DNA of 64,000 nt from Phellopilus nigrolimitatus (GCA_021029095.1 JAJOHG010000003.1:806001-870000); one strand, 5' to 3'; counted from the first letter of the stretch, positions 13,014 to 25,083 are shown. Numbers and translations are program-made. The notes: a model not told the origin generated them from the sequence alone.

Positions 13014-13971
13014 ATGGGCAAATCACAGAGTAAGCTTTCCCCGGAGCAGCTTGCAGACCTCACAAAACACACCTACTGTATGCTGTTTCTCTCATCACCC
13101 GCCTTTGCTTCCGTCGCTCACCCGTTTCTCTCCAGTCGACAAGAAGGAGCTCCAGCAATGGCAAGCCTACCAATCCCCTCTCCGAAGCACGCAACTCACC
13201 CCAAGTGTGTGTGTCCAGGTACAAGGGCTTCCTCAAGGACTGCCCCTCCGGCCAGCTCGACAAGGCCGAGTTCGGCAAGATCTACAAGCAGTTCTTCCCC
13301 TTCGGCGACCCCGCAGAGTTCGCCGACTACGTCTTCAACGTCTTCGACGAGAACAAGAACGGCACCATCGACTTCAAGGAGTTCATCTGCGCCCTCAGCG
13401 TCACAAGCCGCGGCCGCCTCGACGAGAAGCTCAAGTGTCAGTCCCGTCCGTCCTGTCCTCCGCAGCTGCCGCGCCGCCGCGCCGCTCCGCAGTTCCTTCG
13501 CTCGCTCGCTCACGCTGCTCACGCTTCTTCTTCGCGCCCGCCCAGGGGCGTTCCAGCTCTATGACATCAACGGCGACGGCCAGATCTCCTACGACGAGAT
13601 GCTGCAGATCGTCCAGTCCATATACAAGATGACCGGCCAGATGGTCAAGCTCCCCAGCGACGAGGACACCCCCGAAAAGGTACCCACCCCCGCGCTCTCC
13701 CCCCTTCTCCCCCTCTCCCCCTCCCTTTCGCCGAGCTGAGTCCGCGCTTCACAGAGGGTAGACAAGATCTTCCAGAACATGGACCGCGACAAGGACGCGA
13801 AGCTGACCTTCGACGAGTTCGTGGAGGGGAGCAAGCAGGACCCGACCATAGTCCAGGTGCGCGCACACCTCCGTCTCGCCCCGTATAAATATCGCCTGAG
13901 CCACAACGGAACACTGACCTGTGTTTTTCCTCCCGATGCAGGCGCTGTCGCTGTATGATGGGCTAGTATAG
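13014..13971 (+). CDS. NCS1: Neuronal calcium sensor 1 / frequenin
   Basis: Six exons (13014-13077, 13136-13160, 13219-13436, 13546-13679, 13755-13856, 13942-13971) give 190 residues, exactly the usual NCS-1 length. The protein starts [12 protein letters not shown], an N-myristoylation signal, and carries a degenerate first EF hand ([10 protein letters not shown] region) and three canonical calcium loops: [24 protein letters not shown] and [12 protein letters not shown]. It is expected to bind Ca2+ and activate phosphatidylinositol 4-kinase at Golgi or plasma membrane. The intron at 13161-13218 starts with GC, not GT (AATG|GCAAGC). Without it the conserved junction [14 protein letters not shown] is broken, so the GC donor is well supported. 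It converges on EMC3. Confidence 0.95.
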
Positions 13972-14414
13972 CCGCATGTGCCAAACGAAGTGCGTCTCCT
14001 TTTGTCTCTCCATTTCAGGGCAGCTGAGCTCCTGTGCCGCGCCAGATAAACCTCTCCATTGCTTTGCGTCATCCCCTGCTTTCCTGCCTTCTCTTCTTAC
14101 GATACCACGTTCTCCCTCCCTCATTACCGTCCCTCCCTCCCTCGCCTTCTTCGCCTCGATCCGCACAAAGGTGCGGCCCCTCGGATCTCGCGGACACATA
14201 GACTAGTCTGGTTATTCACGTATGTATGTACCCGGTATGTTCTCCTGTCGTAGTATAGGTCCCAATTCAATGTACCAGCTATCAGGCGCCTGCGCGAAAA
14301 GGAAAGGGGCAAAACCGTATGATTGATTTTCTGTTTTCGCGGAGGTTTGCGCGTAGATTGATTACACAGCGATGCATTATGTATGTATGTATGTGCACGA
14401 TATATACGGAGGCT
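13972..14414. other. Convergent 3' flanks of NCS1 and EMC3
   Basis: These 443 bp hold only 3' untranslated sequence of two convergent genes, CT-rich near 14085-14160 and with a short TATG repeat at 14378-14392. No gene is seen. Confidence 0.5.
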
Positions 14415-15611
14415 CTACGGAGACGGGATCCGGCCGTACTTGCGCAGCACGCGCAGCTCGACGTCCGCCCCGGACCAGCTGTACAGGCCCTCGGCGAGCG
14501 CGAGGTTGTCGCGCTCGCTCTTGAAGAGCTTGCTGTAGTCCTGCGGCTGCGCGGGCGCCGCGCTCGCCATGTTCGCGTACGGGGACATGGCCGCGTCGCG
14601 CGACGCGTCGGCCGCTTTTATCCCCCAAACAAATTAGATGCGTTAGAAAAGACAGAAGGGAGGGAGGGAGGGAGGAGATGGCGGGCGCGCACCGTTGTCG
14701 TTCCCGAGGATGAGGCGGTAGAGCCCGTTGAGCCCGAAGAAGTTGAGGAAGTACCACGAGAGCGAGGACACCCAGCGCACGTCCATGTCGGGCGTCTCGA
14801 TCCCGCGCTGCAGCATCGCCTTGAAGCCCAGCGTGAGCGGGAACGGGAGCTGGACTGCGTTCGCGCAGCGCAGCGCAACGGCGTCAGCCACGGCACGGGA
14901 AGCGGAGGGGAGGGGAGGGGAGGGAGCGGGGAGAGGGAAAGCAACTCACTGAGCACGAACCCCTGGAAGAAGAAGTTGATCCAGCCCATGAGCACCATCT
15001 GCGGGACCATCATCACCGCCTGCGTCTTCATGCCCGCCATCATGCCGTCCATCGCGCCCGGGTCCGTGAGCGGGTTCGGCGCCGCCGCCGCGGGCGCCGC
15101 GCTCGCGCCGTCCGCGGGCGGCCCGTCCTTCAGGTACGCGCCCGTCTCGAAGGCGCGCGCGAGGTGAGCGGAGAGCGAGGTGTAGAAGGCGGGCGGGACG
15201 GGCGAGGATGTGGCGGACTCGCGCAGGATCTGGGCGCGGAGGAGCGCGCGCCTGCGCGGGTGCGGTGGTCAGATGGGTGTGAGAATGGAGGAGGGAGGAG
15301 CGGGTGGACGCACTGTTCGCGCGTCGCGGCGCGCGAGAGCTTCTTGGGCGCGGACTGCAGGAGCAGCGCGACGTTGTGGCGGAGGACGCCGACGAGGATC
15401 TAGGCGGCCGCCCGAAAACAAAGACAAAAGAGTTATTCGTTTCGTTGTGTTTTCGCTCTGCGTGCACGGGGGACACGCACCATGACGAGCGTGATGGGGA
15501 AGAGGACCCAGTCGCGGATCTGCGGGTCGAGGAAGAGGGACACCCTGTGCGGGGCGTCAGCATAGCGCGCTCGATGGCGAGAGCGGGATGTGCGACTTAC
15601 GAGCCGGCCAT
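14415..15611 (-). CDS. EMC3: ER membrane protein complex subunit 3
   Basis: Six or seven exons from ATG 15611 to stop 14415 give 274 residues. EMC3 is the Oxa1-superfamily insertase subunit of the ER membrane protein complex. Visible blocks: [19 protein letters not shown] (lumenal start and first transmembrane span), [14 protein letters not shown], a cytosolic coiled-coil segment, then [20 protein letters not shown] (second span), [38 protein letters not shown] (third span) and a cytosolic tail ending [14 protein letters not shown]. Two introns on the coding strand are pyrimidine-rich, so the plus strand shows G-run clusters at 14658-14672 and 14907-14924. It shares a 190-bp divergent promoter with SLH1. 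Confidence 0.93.
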
Positions 15612-15801
15612 GGTCAAGTTGGGAGGAGGAGGAGGAGGAGACGTTCGGCGTTCCCCGACAGGCCCGGCGGGGACGCGTCTCTTTCGGGCCCGCGCACGCC
15701 TCCAGTCAAGGCCGGGCGCTCGCTCAGACTCGAAAAAAAAAACCCCTTTCCTTTTCCTTTGCCCTGCTCTGCTTCATCTAATAAAATAACAGCGACGCAC
15801 A
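15612..15801. promoter_or_regulatory. Bidirectional promoter of EMC3 and SLH1
   Basis: Only 190 bp separate the two divergent start codons. It includes an A10 tract near 15729 followed by a pyrimidine-rich leader next to the SLH1 ATG. No TATA box is evident, as is typical for housekeeping genes. Confidence 0.55.
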
Positions 15802-18800
15802 ATGGCCGACTTCGCGAGACACCTCCGCCAGCTCGTCGAGGCGCCCGCCGGCGGGGGCGGCGCCGCGGACGACCGGCGCGCCGTCGAGCGCTGGGCCAGC
15901 CTGAGGTGCGCACGCACGCACGTCCGCCCCCTCCCCGCAGTGCACCGACCATACTGACCTGACCTTGCGCGCAAAAGCGTCGGGCCGGCTGCGGGCGGTG
16001 CGTCACATGTATATGTTCGCTGCATACATCTGATCGGACGCTTGGCTTTCAGGCAGCGAGGACGCGCGCGAGGCTGCGGGCCTCGACGACGAGGCGCCGC
16101 AGGCCTCCGTCCTGGATCTGTACGCCGCCGCCGACGCCGCTTCTAGTTCTGGCGCTGCTCCCGACGGACACGCGCGCCCCGCGCGCAGCAGCGACCCGCT
16201 GGACAGGCTACTCTCGTGCGTCCCCCACCACATCCGCGCTCGCGCACATAACACATCTAAGACCGCGCGTTCGCGCCTGCGCAGGAAACCGCACATGCAC
16301 GCGCTGCGCCCGTCGCTCCGCGCGATCCTCGCGTCCGGCGCGCCGGACGAGGTCGCCTCGGTCGAGCTCGCCGAGCTCGTCGGGTTCGACGCGGTCGAGC
16401 TCGTCGCGGAGGTCATCGCGCAGCGGCGCGCCGCGTCCGCAAAGGTGCGCTCTCCTGCCTCCTCCCCCCTCGCGTCGTAGAGTTGTGATACTGAGCGGAC
16501 GGCGTGCACAGCTCGAGGCGCTGCTCTCCGAGCCCGCGAAGCCGGCGTATACCCCCGCGCGCACCCCGCCGGCCCCGCCGGGGAAGAAGAAGGGGAAGAG
16601 ACGGGATCAGGGGTCGAGGCGTTCGTCCCCGCTGCTGCGCCGTGTGGAGTAATTTCTTATGGCTGACTTATATCTCATAGCGGACTCGCCGTTGATCGAC
16701 CTCGATCCTGCGGCTGCCCAGCGACGGATAGAGGAGACGCTGCGCGCAAACGCGGCGCGGCCACTCTTCACCGGGACCGCCGTGAGCGCCAACTTACTCA
16801 CCAGCTCTTATCTGCGTGCATGTATAGATTCAATTATGGCTACTTTCTTTTAGCACCAGACAGAGCAGGAGGTCCTCCCCCACGTGTACACGTCTTCCGC
16901 GGTGTCGCAGGGCAACGTCCTTTCCGACATGGGCACGAGATACCTGCTCCCCGTCGATACGGAGCGGCATATGTACGAGGTACGGGTGTCCCGCGAAGCT
17001 CTCCGGCCGGCGCTGACGGCGCTTCAATGGCCAGGATTACGAAGAGGTCATCATCCCCCCTGCACGGCCGATACCGCCCCGGGCGAACGAGCGCCTGGTG
17101 CCCGTGTCCGAGCTGGACGACCTCTGCAGGAGCTCCTTCCCCGTGCGTCTGTCTCCCCATCTACCGTGTCGCCGTGAATTTTTGCGCCTAAATTTATATT
17201 ACAGGGATACGCGTCGCTAAACAGGATCCAGTCCATCGTCTACCCGACGGCGTACGGGACGAACGAGAACATGCTCGTCTGCGCGCCGACCGGTGCTGTG
17301 AGCCTTTCTGTATAAATTTCGACTTCGCGACATATGATGCTCACGTGCAAAGATGTAGGGCAAAACTGACGTCGCGATGCTCGCGGTCCTGCACGTCATA
17401 AACGAGCACAGGAAAGTGGACGGCGTGCACGGCGCGATCGCCGCGCAAATTCAGCGGAAGGACTTCAAGATCATCTACGTGTAAGTCCAGCAGGCGGAGT
17501 CTTCAAGGGAATTTGGAAAACGGTCTGATTTGCCCAGTGCACCCATGAAGGCGCTCGCCGCGGAGATCGTGCGCAAGCTTGGAAAGCGGCTGAGATGGCT
17601 CGCGGTCAACGTCCGGGAACTTACTGGTAGGACTTTTCTATGTTTATAACGGGAGCGATTTCGGGCCATTAAAGTATGTTATGTGCAGGCGACATGCAGC
17701 TGACGAAGGCTGAGATCGCCGAGACGCAGATCATCGTCACGACGCCGGAGAAGTGGGACGTGGTGACGCGAAAGCCGACTGGAGAGGGCGAGCTTGCGAC
17801 CGTGGGTCTCCCCCTTTAGACACCCAGGTTCACTTGGCTGATGTGCGTTTGCCATAGAAAGTGAAGCTGTTGATCATCGACGAAGTTCACTTGCTCAACG
17901 ACGAGCGCGGTGCTGTCATCGAGACCATCGTCGCTCGCACACTCCGCCAGGTCGGTGTTTTCTGCGTCTATGATACATTTTTGTTCTCTGAACATATGAA
18001 CCTAATGCGCAAAACAGGTCGAGTCGACCCAATCCATGATCCGGATAGTCGGCCTCAGCGCCACGCTGCCGAACTACGTCGACGTCGCGGACTTCCTGCG
18101 CGTGTCGCGGCAGACGGGGCTCTTCTACTTCGACGCGTCCTTCCGGCCCATCCCGCTCGAGCAGCACTTCCTCGGGATCCGGGGCAAGCCCGGCAGCGCG
18201 CAGGCGCGCCGCAACCTCGACCGCGTCGCGTACGAGAAGGCCGCCGCGCTCGCCGCGCAGGGCCACCAGGTGATGGTCTTCGTGCACGCGCGCAAGGAGA
18301 CCGTGAAGACCGCGCTCGCGCTCAAGGAGGCCGCGCTCGCGGAGGGCACGAGCGAAGACTTCAGCTGCGAGGCCCATGAGACGTGGGGCCTGTTCCGCCG
18401 CGAGGTCGGCCAGTCGCGGAACAAGGAGATGCGCGAGCTCTTCGACCATGGCTTTGGGATCCACCATGCGGGGATGCTCCGCTCGGATAGGAATTTGATG
18501 GAGAGGCTGTTTGAGGCGAGGGCGATCAAGGTGGGCTTTGGAAGGCGGGCTTGCCTGGATTGCTGACGCAAATGTTCTGCAGGTGCTTTGCTGTACGGCA
18601 ACTTTGGCATGGGGTGTCAATTTACCCGCACATGCTGGTATGTCCTCTTTTCCTCCATGTAAAGCAAATCTAGTTTAGACTGACTCCTCGCGCTTTAGTC
18701 ATTATTAAAGGCACGCAGGTGTATGATTCTGGCCAGGGTAAATTTGTGGACTTGTCAGTCCTCGATGTACTCCAGATCTTCGGTCGTGCCGGACGTCCAG

Positions 18801-21800
18801 GACTAGAAACGAGCGGTGAGGGCTACATCTGCACGAACAACGACATGCTTGATCATTATTTGAATGCTGTTATGGCACAGGTGCGGCTTCCTGACGTTTC
18901 CAATTTATTTTCTGTGACTGATGATTTATTCTATTGAAGCATCCTATCGAGTCCAAGTAGGAACTTCCCTCGCAAATTTACCGATTGTAATAAAGCTGAC
19001 TCGATGCATAGGTTTGTGGAGGGGATGTCCGATTCCCTGAATGCAGAAATTGCCCTGGGCACAGTGACGAACGTCGCAGAGGCTGTCCAGTGGATCGGAT
19101 ACACATATCTTTTTGTGCGTCTGCGCAAGAACCCGCGATTGCACGGTACGCAGCCAGTACTCTTGTCTTCGGGACGCATGCTGAGCGGCCATGCGCTGTC
19201 AAGGCATCACGTACCAGGAGGTCATCGACGATCCGCAGCTGGGCAGGAAGCGCCGCGAGCTGGTCCAGAGCAAGGCGAGCCAGCTGGCCGAAGCGCGCAT
19301 GATCGTCTTCGATAAGGAGCGAGACGCGTTCGCGATCACGGACCTCGGCAGGATCGCGGCGAAGTATTACATACGCGCGAGGACGGTCGTTGTCTTCAAC
19401 GAGGTCTTCCGGCCGAAGATGAGCGAGGCAGACGTATTGCTTATGGTTTGTAAGAGCACGGAGGTGAGCTGCAGTCAGTAGCCATGCGGATGGCTTGCTA
19501 ATTTCTGGCGGGCAGTTCGAGCAAATTCAGCTGCGAGAGATTGAGATTCCGGAGTTAAAGAGCTTTATGGAGGACGAGAATGTCGTTCCCTGTCAGGTCA
19601 AGGTAGTGCCCTGTTCCTTTTGTATTCCGAGTGCTGTTTCTTGATCTTTGACTAAGGATGGAACAAATTCGAGTGAAGGCAAAGTCAACATTCTTCTGCA
19701 GGCGTTCATCTCGCGAGTGTTTCCGGAGGACTTCGCCTTGGTCTCAGACATGGCCTACGTCGCGCAGAACGCGGGGCGCATCATCCGCGCACTGCTGGAG
19801 ATCGCAATCAGCCGGAAGTGGGCCAACGCGAGCGCCGTCCTCATGTCCCTCAGCAAGGCGGTGGAGAAGCGCGTCTGGCCGTTCGACCACCCGTTCGCGC
19901 AGCAGGGAGACACCCTGAAGCGCGAGGTCATGAGCAACCTGCGGCGCTGGGCGGACGACTACTCCGTAGCAGAGCTCGCGCAGATGAGCGCGCAGGAACT
20001 CGGGGAGCTCGTGCACCTGAACCAGCACCACGGCGCCGCGCTGCTGAGGATAGCCAAGGAGTTCCCGACGATCACCTTCACGTACGAGCTGCGCCCTCTG
20101 ACTTCAGACCTACTGCGGATCGCCGTCCACGCGAAGCGCTCGTTTACCTGGGGGCAGAAGCGGAAGGACTCCATGGAGCCCTTTTGGATCTGGGCCGAGG
20201 ACGCGGACGGGACAGACATCCTGCAGCTCGCGCACGTGGTGTTTAGGCAGTCGACCGAGCAGGTGGACGTCGACTTCATCGTGCAAATCTCGAACGCGGG
20301 GTCGGTGACCATCCGGTACGTCTCGGACAGATGGATGGGCGCGGAAGACGAGGTGCCTGTTGCCTTGGACGCCTTGATCAAGCCCCGGCCGTTCGAGTCC
20401 TTCACGCCGATTTTGCCTCTGCCCTTCCTGGGTCTGGATGCGCTTGACAACGACGCCTTGAAGTGGGCGTTCAGCGCGAGGCTGCAGGGGTTCAACGCTA
20501 TTCAAACGCACAGCTTCTGGAGCTTGATGAATGTCAATCAAAACGCTTTGCTATGTGCGCCTTCTGGCTCTGGTAAATCTACAATGGCTCAGATGCTTGT
20601 TGCGTAAGTCTAGCCTGAGACTATCTCTTCGCCCTTTTTGACATAATTAACATGTAAAACAGGAAGACTCTGCACAAGGCTAAAGCAGGCGATTGGTCTC
20701 TAGTCGTGCTTCCAAAAAGAGGTCTCATAGCAGAATTTGCACTAGAGATTCGCTCAATTCTCGGACCTTTGGGTATAACAGTTGACGTTGTTACAGATGC
20801 AAATTCTTTCACCAACTCTGATAGAAAAACAGTGCGCATACTAAGTCCTCGGGTCTTGCTAGACATCTTTGCACTACCGAACTGGCCGAAAGCTCTAGAA
20901 ACGCTCCGCCTCGTGGTCTGTGAAAATCTCGAACTCCTCGATGCCGAATACGAACTTGCGGTCTCCTTGCTCCTCCACGCCACCCAGAGTTCGCCAGTAC
21001 GATTCGTGGGCTTTTCTACATCTTTAGCAGACGCCTCCGGACTAGCTGATTGGCTCAGAGTGTCGCCGCTTTTATTAACTTGTTTCCGACCCAGCGACCG
21101 CGAACAAGACTTACGGACGATAGTGCAGCCCTTCACCATCGCGCATTCTGCGGCGCTCTTCAAGGCGATGGCGAAGCCTGTCCACGCAGCAATCTCCTCG
21201 GGCGGAAGCGAGTCTGCGCTCGTCTTTGTCCCCTCGCGAATGCAGTGCAAGGCGGTAGCGAGCGACCTCATCACACAGTGCGCCATGGACCTCAAGATGC
21301 AAGGGTACCTGCCCGCACACATGTCCTCCGAGTCGCTCGAGCCGTATCTCTGCCGTCTTCAGGACCGCACGCTCGCGGACCTCGTCACATGCGGCATCGG
21401 CATATTCCACGACGGCGTGAGCCGGCCCGACCGCGCGCTCATGCTGGAGCTGTACGCAGAGGGCATCGTGCGCGCGCTCGTCGTGCCGCACGACGCATGC
21501 TGGTCCACGCCCATCCGCGCGGGTGTCGTCGTAGCAATGGGCACGCAGTACGTGCGTATGGACGCGCCGGGGGCGAACGTGGAGCGGGAGAAGCGCGATC
21601 GCCAGGTCGTAGACTACGAACTGGCGGAGGTCGTGCATATGCAGGGCCGCGCGGCGCGCCATGCGCTCTCCGGGCGCTTCCATTTGCTCTGCCAAGCGGA
21701 GGGGCGGGAGACGCTTGCGCGCTTCCTGGACGAAGGCCTGCCGCTCGAGTCGACGCTACACGAGTCCGCGGTACTTGGTGATTGGCTCCGCGCACGGTGG

Positions 21801-21965
21801 AAGGACGGGAGCATCGCACCGGCGGACAAGCAACAGACGTTGGATATTCTGTCGTGGACATATCTCGCCCGGCGCATGGAAAGCAATCCGACGTACTACG
21901 ACGCTGTACCAGGGGAGCTTGACCAGTCATTATCGAGACTAGTCGATCACTTGCATACATCGTGA
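15802..21965 (+). CDS. SLH1: Ski2-like RNA helicase SLH1/ASCC3
   Basis: About 22 exons give 1,632 residues. SLH1/ASCC3 is the helicase of the ribosome-quality-control trigger complex that splits collided ribosomes. The first cassette is complete: APTGAGKT at about 321-330, DEVH at about 444, SATLP at about 481, [10 protein letters not shown] at about 681, then winged helix and a first Sec63 domain (about 884-1160). The second cassette has CAPSGSGKS but ENLEL in place of a DExH box and [13 protein letters not shown] for motif VI, so it is probably inactive. The protein stops at [11 protein letters not shown], where homologues continue into a second Sec63 module. The N-terminal part ([35 protein letters not shown]) matches SLH1-type N termini and joins through an inferred intron at 16621-16680 with a CTGAC branch site. 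An alternative start at 16659 ([12 protein letters not shown]) would drop this region. Exon 17 is 17 nt. Confidence 0.88.
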
Positions 21966-22059
21966 CAGAATTCTTGATTTTATTACAAAATTTGATTGCG
22001 ACCAAGGAAAGCATTTCTAATAGTCTATATAATTTGTCGCCCATATAGCAGATCGCAGC

Positions 22060-23810
22060 CTACCGCAAGTACTTGGCTAGACCTTGCAGACGCTCTCCAG
22101 CCTGTTTCAGCATATCAATGTCCTTGCAGAATGCAAAGCGGGCAAAGCGCTCTCCTATTTCGCGATGCTCATCGCAATATAACTGGTCGGATAATTAGTA
22201 CAGAATTTTTGGTGTTCCGATGTTTGCTTACCTCGCTGACAGGGATGGATGACACGCCCAAACGTAAAGCAATAAACCAGCAAGCCCTACAACCAACGGT
22301 CACTACTTGACTTGGAATCAAGCAACCATATGTACGTACTTGAAATCTTTGCCTCGGCCATCCAAGCTCTTTGGGAATGGGAAATCCTCCGGCCACGATA
22401 CAGAGGAAATGTCCTGCACAATCTATCAGTAACAGAGATACAACAGAGCTTCTCATTCGTCAATCGCACCAAAAGTACGAAGTAACTGCCTTGTGGGAGA
22501 GTGTACTTAAGTCCAAGACGGTCGAACGCGTTAATGAGGATAGCGCGGCGTTCCTCATACTCCTTGTTCTGGATCTCAAAGAAATTGCGTTTCGATGCCT
22601 CCTCCAGGCCTGCAGCTGCGGCCTCCTGAAGCGGTGAGTTAGAGCAGAAGACGATGCGCGTCGTCGCTGCGAGTGTAGGGTTGATGATCCAAGAAGGTCC
22701 GATAAGATATCCAATACGCCAGCCCGTCGCAGCAAATGCCTCTGGTGATTTTTGTTATAATCACAAATTGTGTAACCATCATTGCGGACTTACTGCCTAC
22801 AGAGTAGACGGAAACAGTGCGGTCCCACATGCCAGGTAAAGTTGCTATCGGGATGTGCTCTCTGCCATCGAAGACAAGGCAGTCATACTGAAGATGAAGT
22901 GATTATAGTGAGGGGTGTATAAGACTGGAAGAAAGGACTTACGACTTCGTCGGACATGACAAGCAGGTTGAACTCCTTGGCAATGTCACCAATCTTTTCG
23001 AGCTCTTCTCTCTTGAACACCTTCCCAACAGGATTATGAGGGTTGTTGATGATGATCATCTTCGTACGAGAAGTAACTGCTCGCCTAAATACACGGATCA
23101 GTTTAGTACTCATCACAAATTATTCATTAAACTATCCACTTGCCGTAGTTCGTCGAAGTCGATTTTCCAGTCATCACCCGTGCTGATTACCTTTCGTGAT
23201 TCCGCAGGAGGATGGAGAGGGACATAGACCGGTTTTCCACCGTTGAAGACAACGGACGGTAGGTACTGATCAAAATAGGGCTCGAACATAATAACTTCAT
23301 CCCCATGCTCTAAGAATGCAGTGAAGACCGAGTATTGGCCTGCAAAGTACAAAGTCCGACAACTGTGATCATACGAGAAATTGAACGATTACGCACCTTC
23401 GTTTGCCCCACTCGTAACCAAGACCTCGCTCTCCACGTCTAGATCTCTACCGAGAACAGGGCCATAATGCTTCTTGATAGCCTCACGAAGCCTAATCCGA
23501 CCCTTGGGATGCGAGTAGTGGTTCGCAGCGACGGTGCCAAGCGCCTGATTAGCAGCATCTTTCACCCACTGCGGAGGCGGGAAGTTCATGTAGCCTTGAC
23601 CGAGATTGATACAGTCTGCGGGTAAATTGGCGGCACTGGAGGATGGCACCAGCATATCAGCATCAGCATGTATGCGCGTGTGATGACTTACTTGTAAATC
23701 GACCATACATCCTGAGCAAGAGCGCGTCCCTCCTTTAAACGCGAAGCTATGGGGATGGTTGAACCAGCTTTACTCGCGAAACCATTAGCATGAGTTCCGT
23801 TGGTAGCCAT
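22060..23810 (-). CDS. BNA3: Kynurenine aminotransferase (class I/II PLP enzyme)
   Basis: Nine exons from ATG 23810 to stop 22060 give 437 residues. It is a fold-type I aminotransferase of the kynurenine--oxoglutarate / cysteine-S-conjugate lyase group, expected to make kynurenic acid. Blocks in order: INLGQGYMNFPPPQWV, ANHYSHPKGRIRLREAI, VLVTSGANEGQYSVFTAFL, MFEPYFDQYLPSV, IIINNPHNPVGKVFKREEL, VMSDEVYDCLVFDG, and the PLP-lysine motif VYSVGKAFAATGWRIGY. The Lys codon is itself split by an intron. The third intron (23085-23143) has a GC donor (G|GCAAGT). Introns are 52-59 bp. It converges on SLH1 with 94 bp between stop codons. The substrate is inferred from family similarity; glutamine transaminase activity is possible. 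Confidence 0.85.
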
Positions 23811-24684
23811 GGTCCTTGAGAACCTTTTGAAGGACTGGATTGCGAGTCTATACAGCTTGAAGATGTGTGGTTATAAAGGGGAGCAAAAGCCGGTGACCAA
23901 GGAAATAAATTTTGATGCTAGGCTAAGTCATGCAGGGACATGTTGGGATTGCTCATCTGCTTGCGACGTGACGAACAGTCGATATTTCCAGGAGAACCTT
24001 GTAAATTGCCATATGAAGTAATATGTGCTGGCTGAGACTCAAAAGTGCATTTGGCGGCAGGAATTCCGAGAGCTGCGGCCGTCATGCCGAAGAGTTGAGA
24101 ACAGCGATTTCGGAGTGAAGCGGCGTTAGCTGGAGACCGACGGTGACTCATCTACTCTTCCTGATCCCGATGGCGTCAGTTTTGCGACTTTGACCTACAA
24201 AATACGAAGAACTTCAAGAGAAGCTAACAAGATACAATAAAGCAGGCAGATCTCTCTTGCGATCGTTGAGGAAAGTCTTTCGTTCCGAACCTGGCCACAT
24301 TCACTCGAAATCGGGGACGTTGACGGCCGCACTCGGCAATCTGTCTAACGGTCGTATCTCTAGAATGCAACCCACAGCGCTTACTACCATTGCGGTCGAC
24401 CTTCGAAGGCGGCCGTGACAACGAATCTGCGTGTTCAAGCTTGCTCTATGTGTCGTTGTGCATCAACCCGAGGCTCGATTCACAGAGCTGTTACTTTTCC
24501 TGGACAGCGTATTCTTGCTATCTCTTGTACGAATTCCTATGGCATTTGTTATCGCTGAAAAATCGAACTTTTTATTTGAAGTTCGAACTCCGAAGTCGAA
24601 CTCCGAAGTCGGAAGTCGGAAGCTGTGATGACGTAAGTTGCAGATCGCAAGTTGCAACTCGCAGGTTGCATATTCTATTTTGTT
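23811..24684. other. Intergenic flank between BNA3 and the pseudogene island
   Basis: These 874 bp contain the BNA3 promoter and AT-rich sequence without a convincing gene. A short stretch around 24431-24560 reads as an open frame with hydrophobic character (LTELLLFLDS-like), which might be another decayed piece of the adjacent nucleoporin copy, but I cannot support that. Confidence 0.4.
24584..24624. repeat. 13-bp tandem repeat CGAACTCCGAAGT and derivatives
   Basis: Two perfect 13-bp copies (24584-24596 and 24597-24609) are followed by shorter CGGAAGT units. The array lies just left of the nucleoporin pseudogene and resembles in composition the TTCGAA-rich stretch near 30.75 kb on the other side of the island. 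Confidence 0.7.
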
Positions 24685-24804
24685 GCGCGCACTGGGTACC
24701 TCTCTTCTACTGAGTTTCGCCAAGTCCTAGAATGGCTGGAGCGGAACCCGAGAAACGGCATGACATTTTATATTCTCGCCACTTTGTTTGCCGCTCTCGA
24801 CCTA

Positions 24805-25083
24805 CAGGTGGCGCCAAAAAGTGTTTGCGCACCCCAAAAAGGGGAAGGTGATTCTCATCTGCCTGCGAGACGCGCGCGTCACGCTGTCGCTTGGCTGTCG
24901 CGTCCAGTTACACACGCTAAATACATCCACAGAAAACACTTGAGTGCCGGAAAGGTTGTGTTATGCATATAGCAAGAAAACATGTTGTATATACGAAGGA
25001 ACTAAGGAGAAAGAGTGCCCAGGATGGTGGATGCGAATCGCTTTCCTTTTTTGGGGTGCGCAAACACTTTTTGGCGCCACCTG
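24805..25083. mobile_element. 279-bp Tc1/mariner-type MITE with TA target duplication
   Basis: The element begins CAGGTGGCGCCAAAAAGT and ends with the inverted complement, flanked on both sides by TA (24803-24804 and 25084-25085). The terminal inverted repeats match over about 31 bp perfectly and about 45 bp imperfectly. It has no coding capacity. Removing it and one TA restores the reading LDLSHSPPGSS of the nucleoporin copy, which shows it landed in formerly coding DNA. TA duplication and the CAGGTGGCGC start fit Tc1/mariner/pogo elements mobilised in trans. Confidence 0.85.

Noticed and set aside
15802..16652. A separate small gene ending SPLLRRVE* before SLH1
   Set aside because: Its content matches SLH1 N-terminal motifs and a well-formed intron (16621-16680) links it in phase to the helicase.
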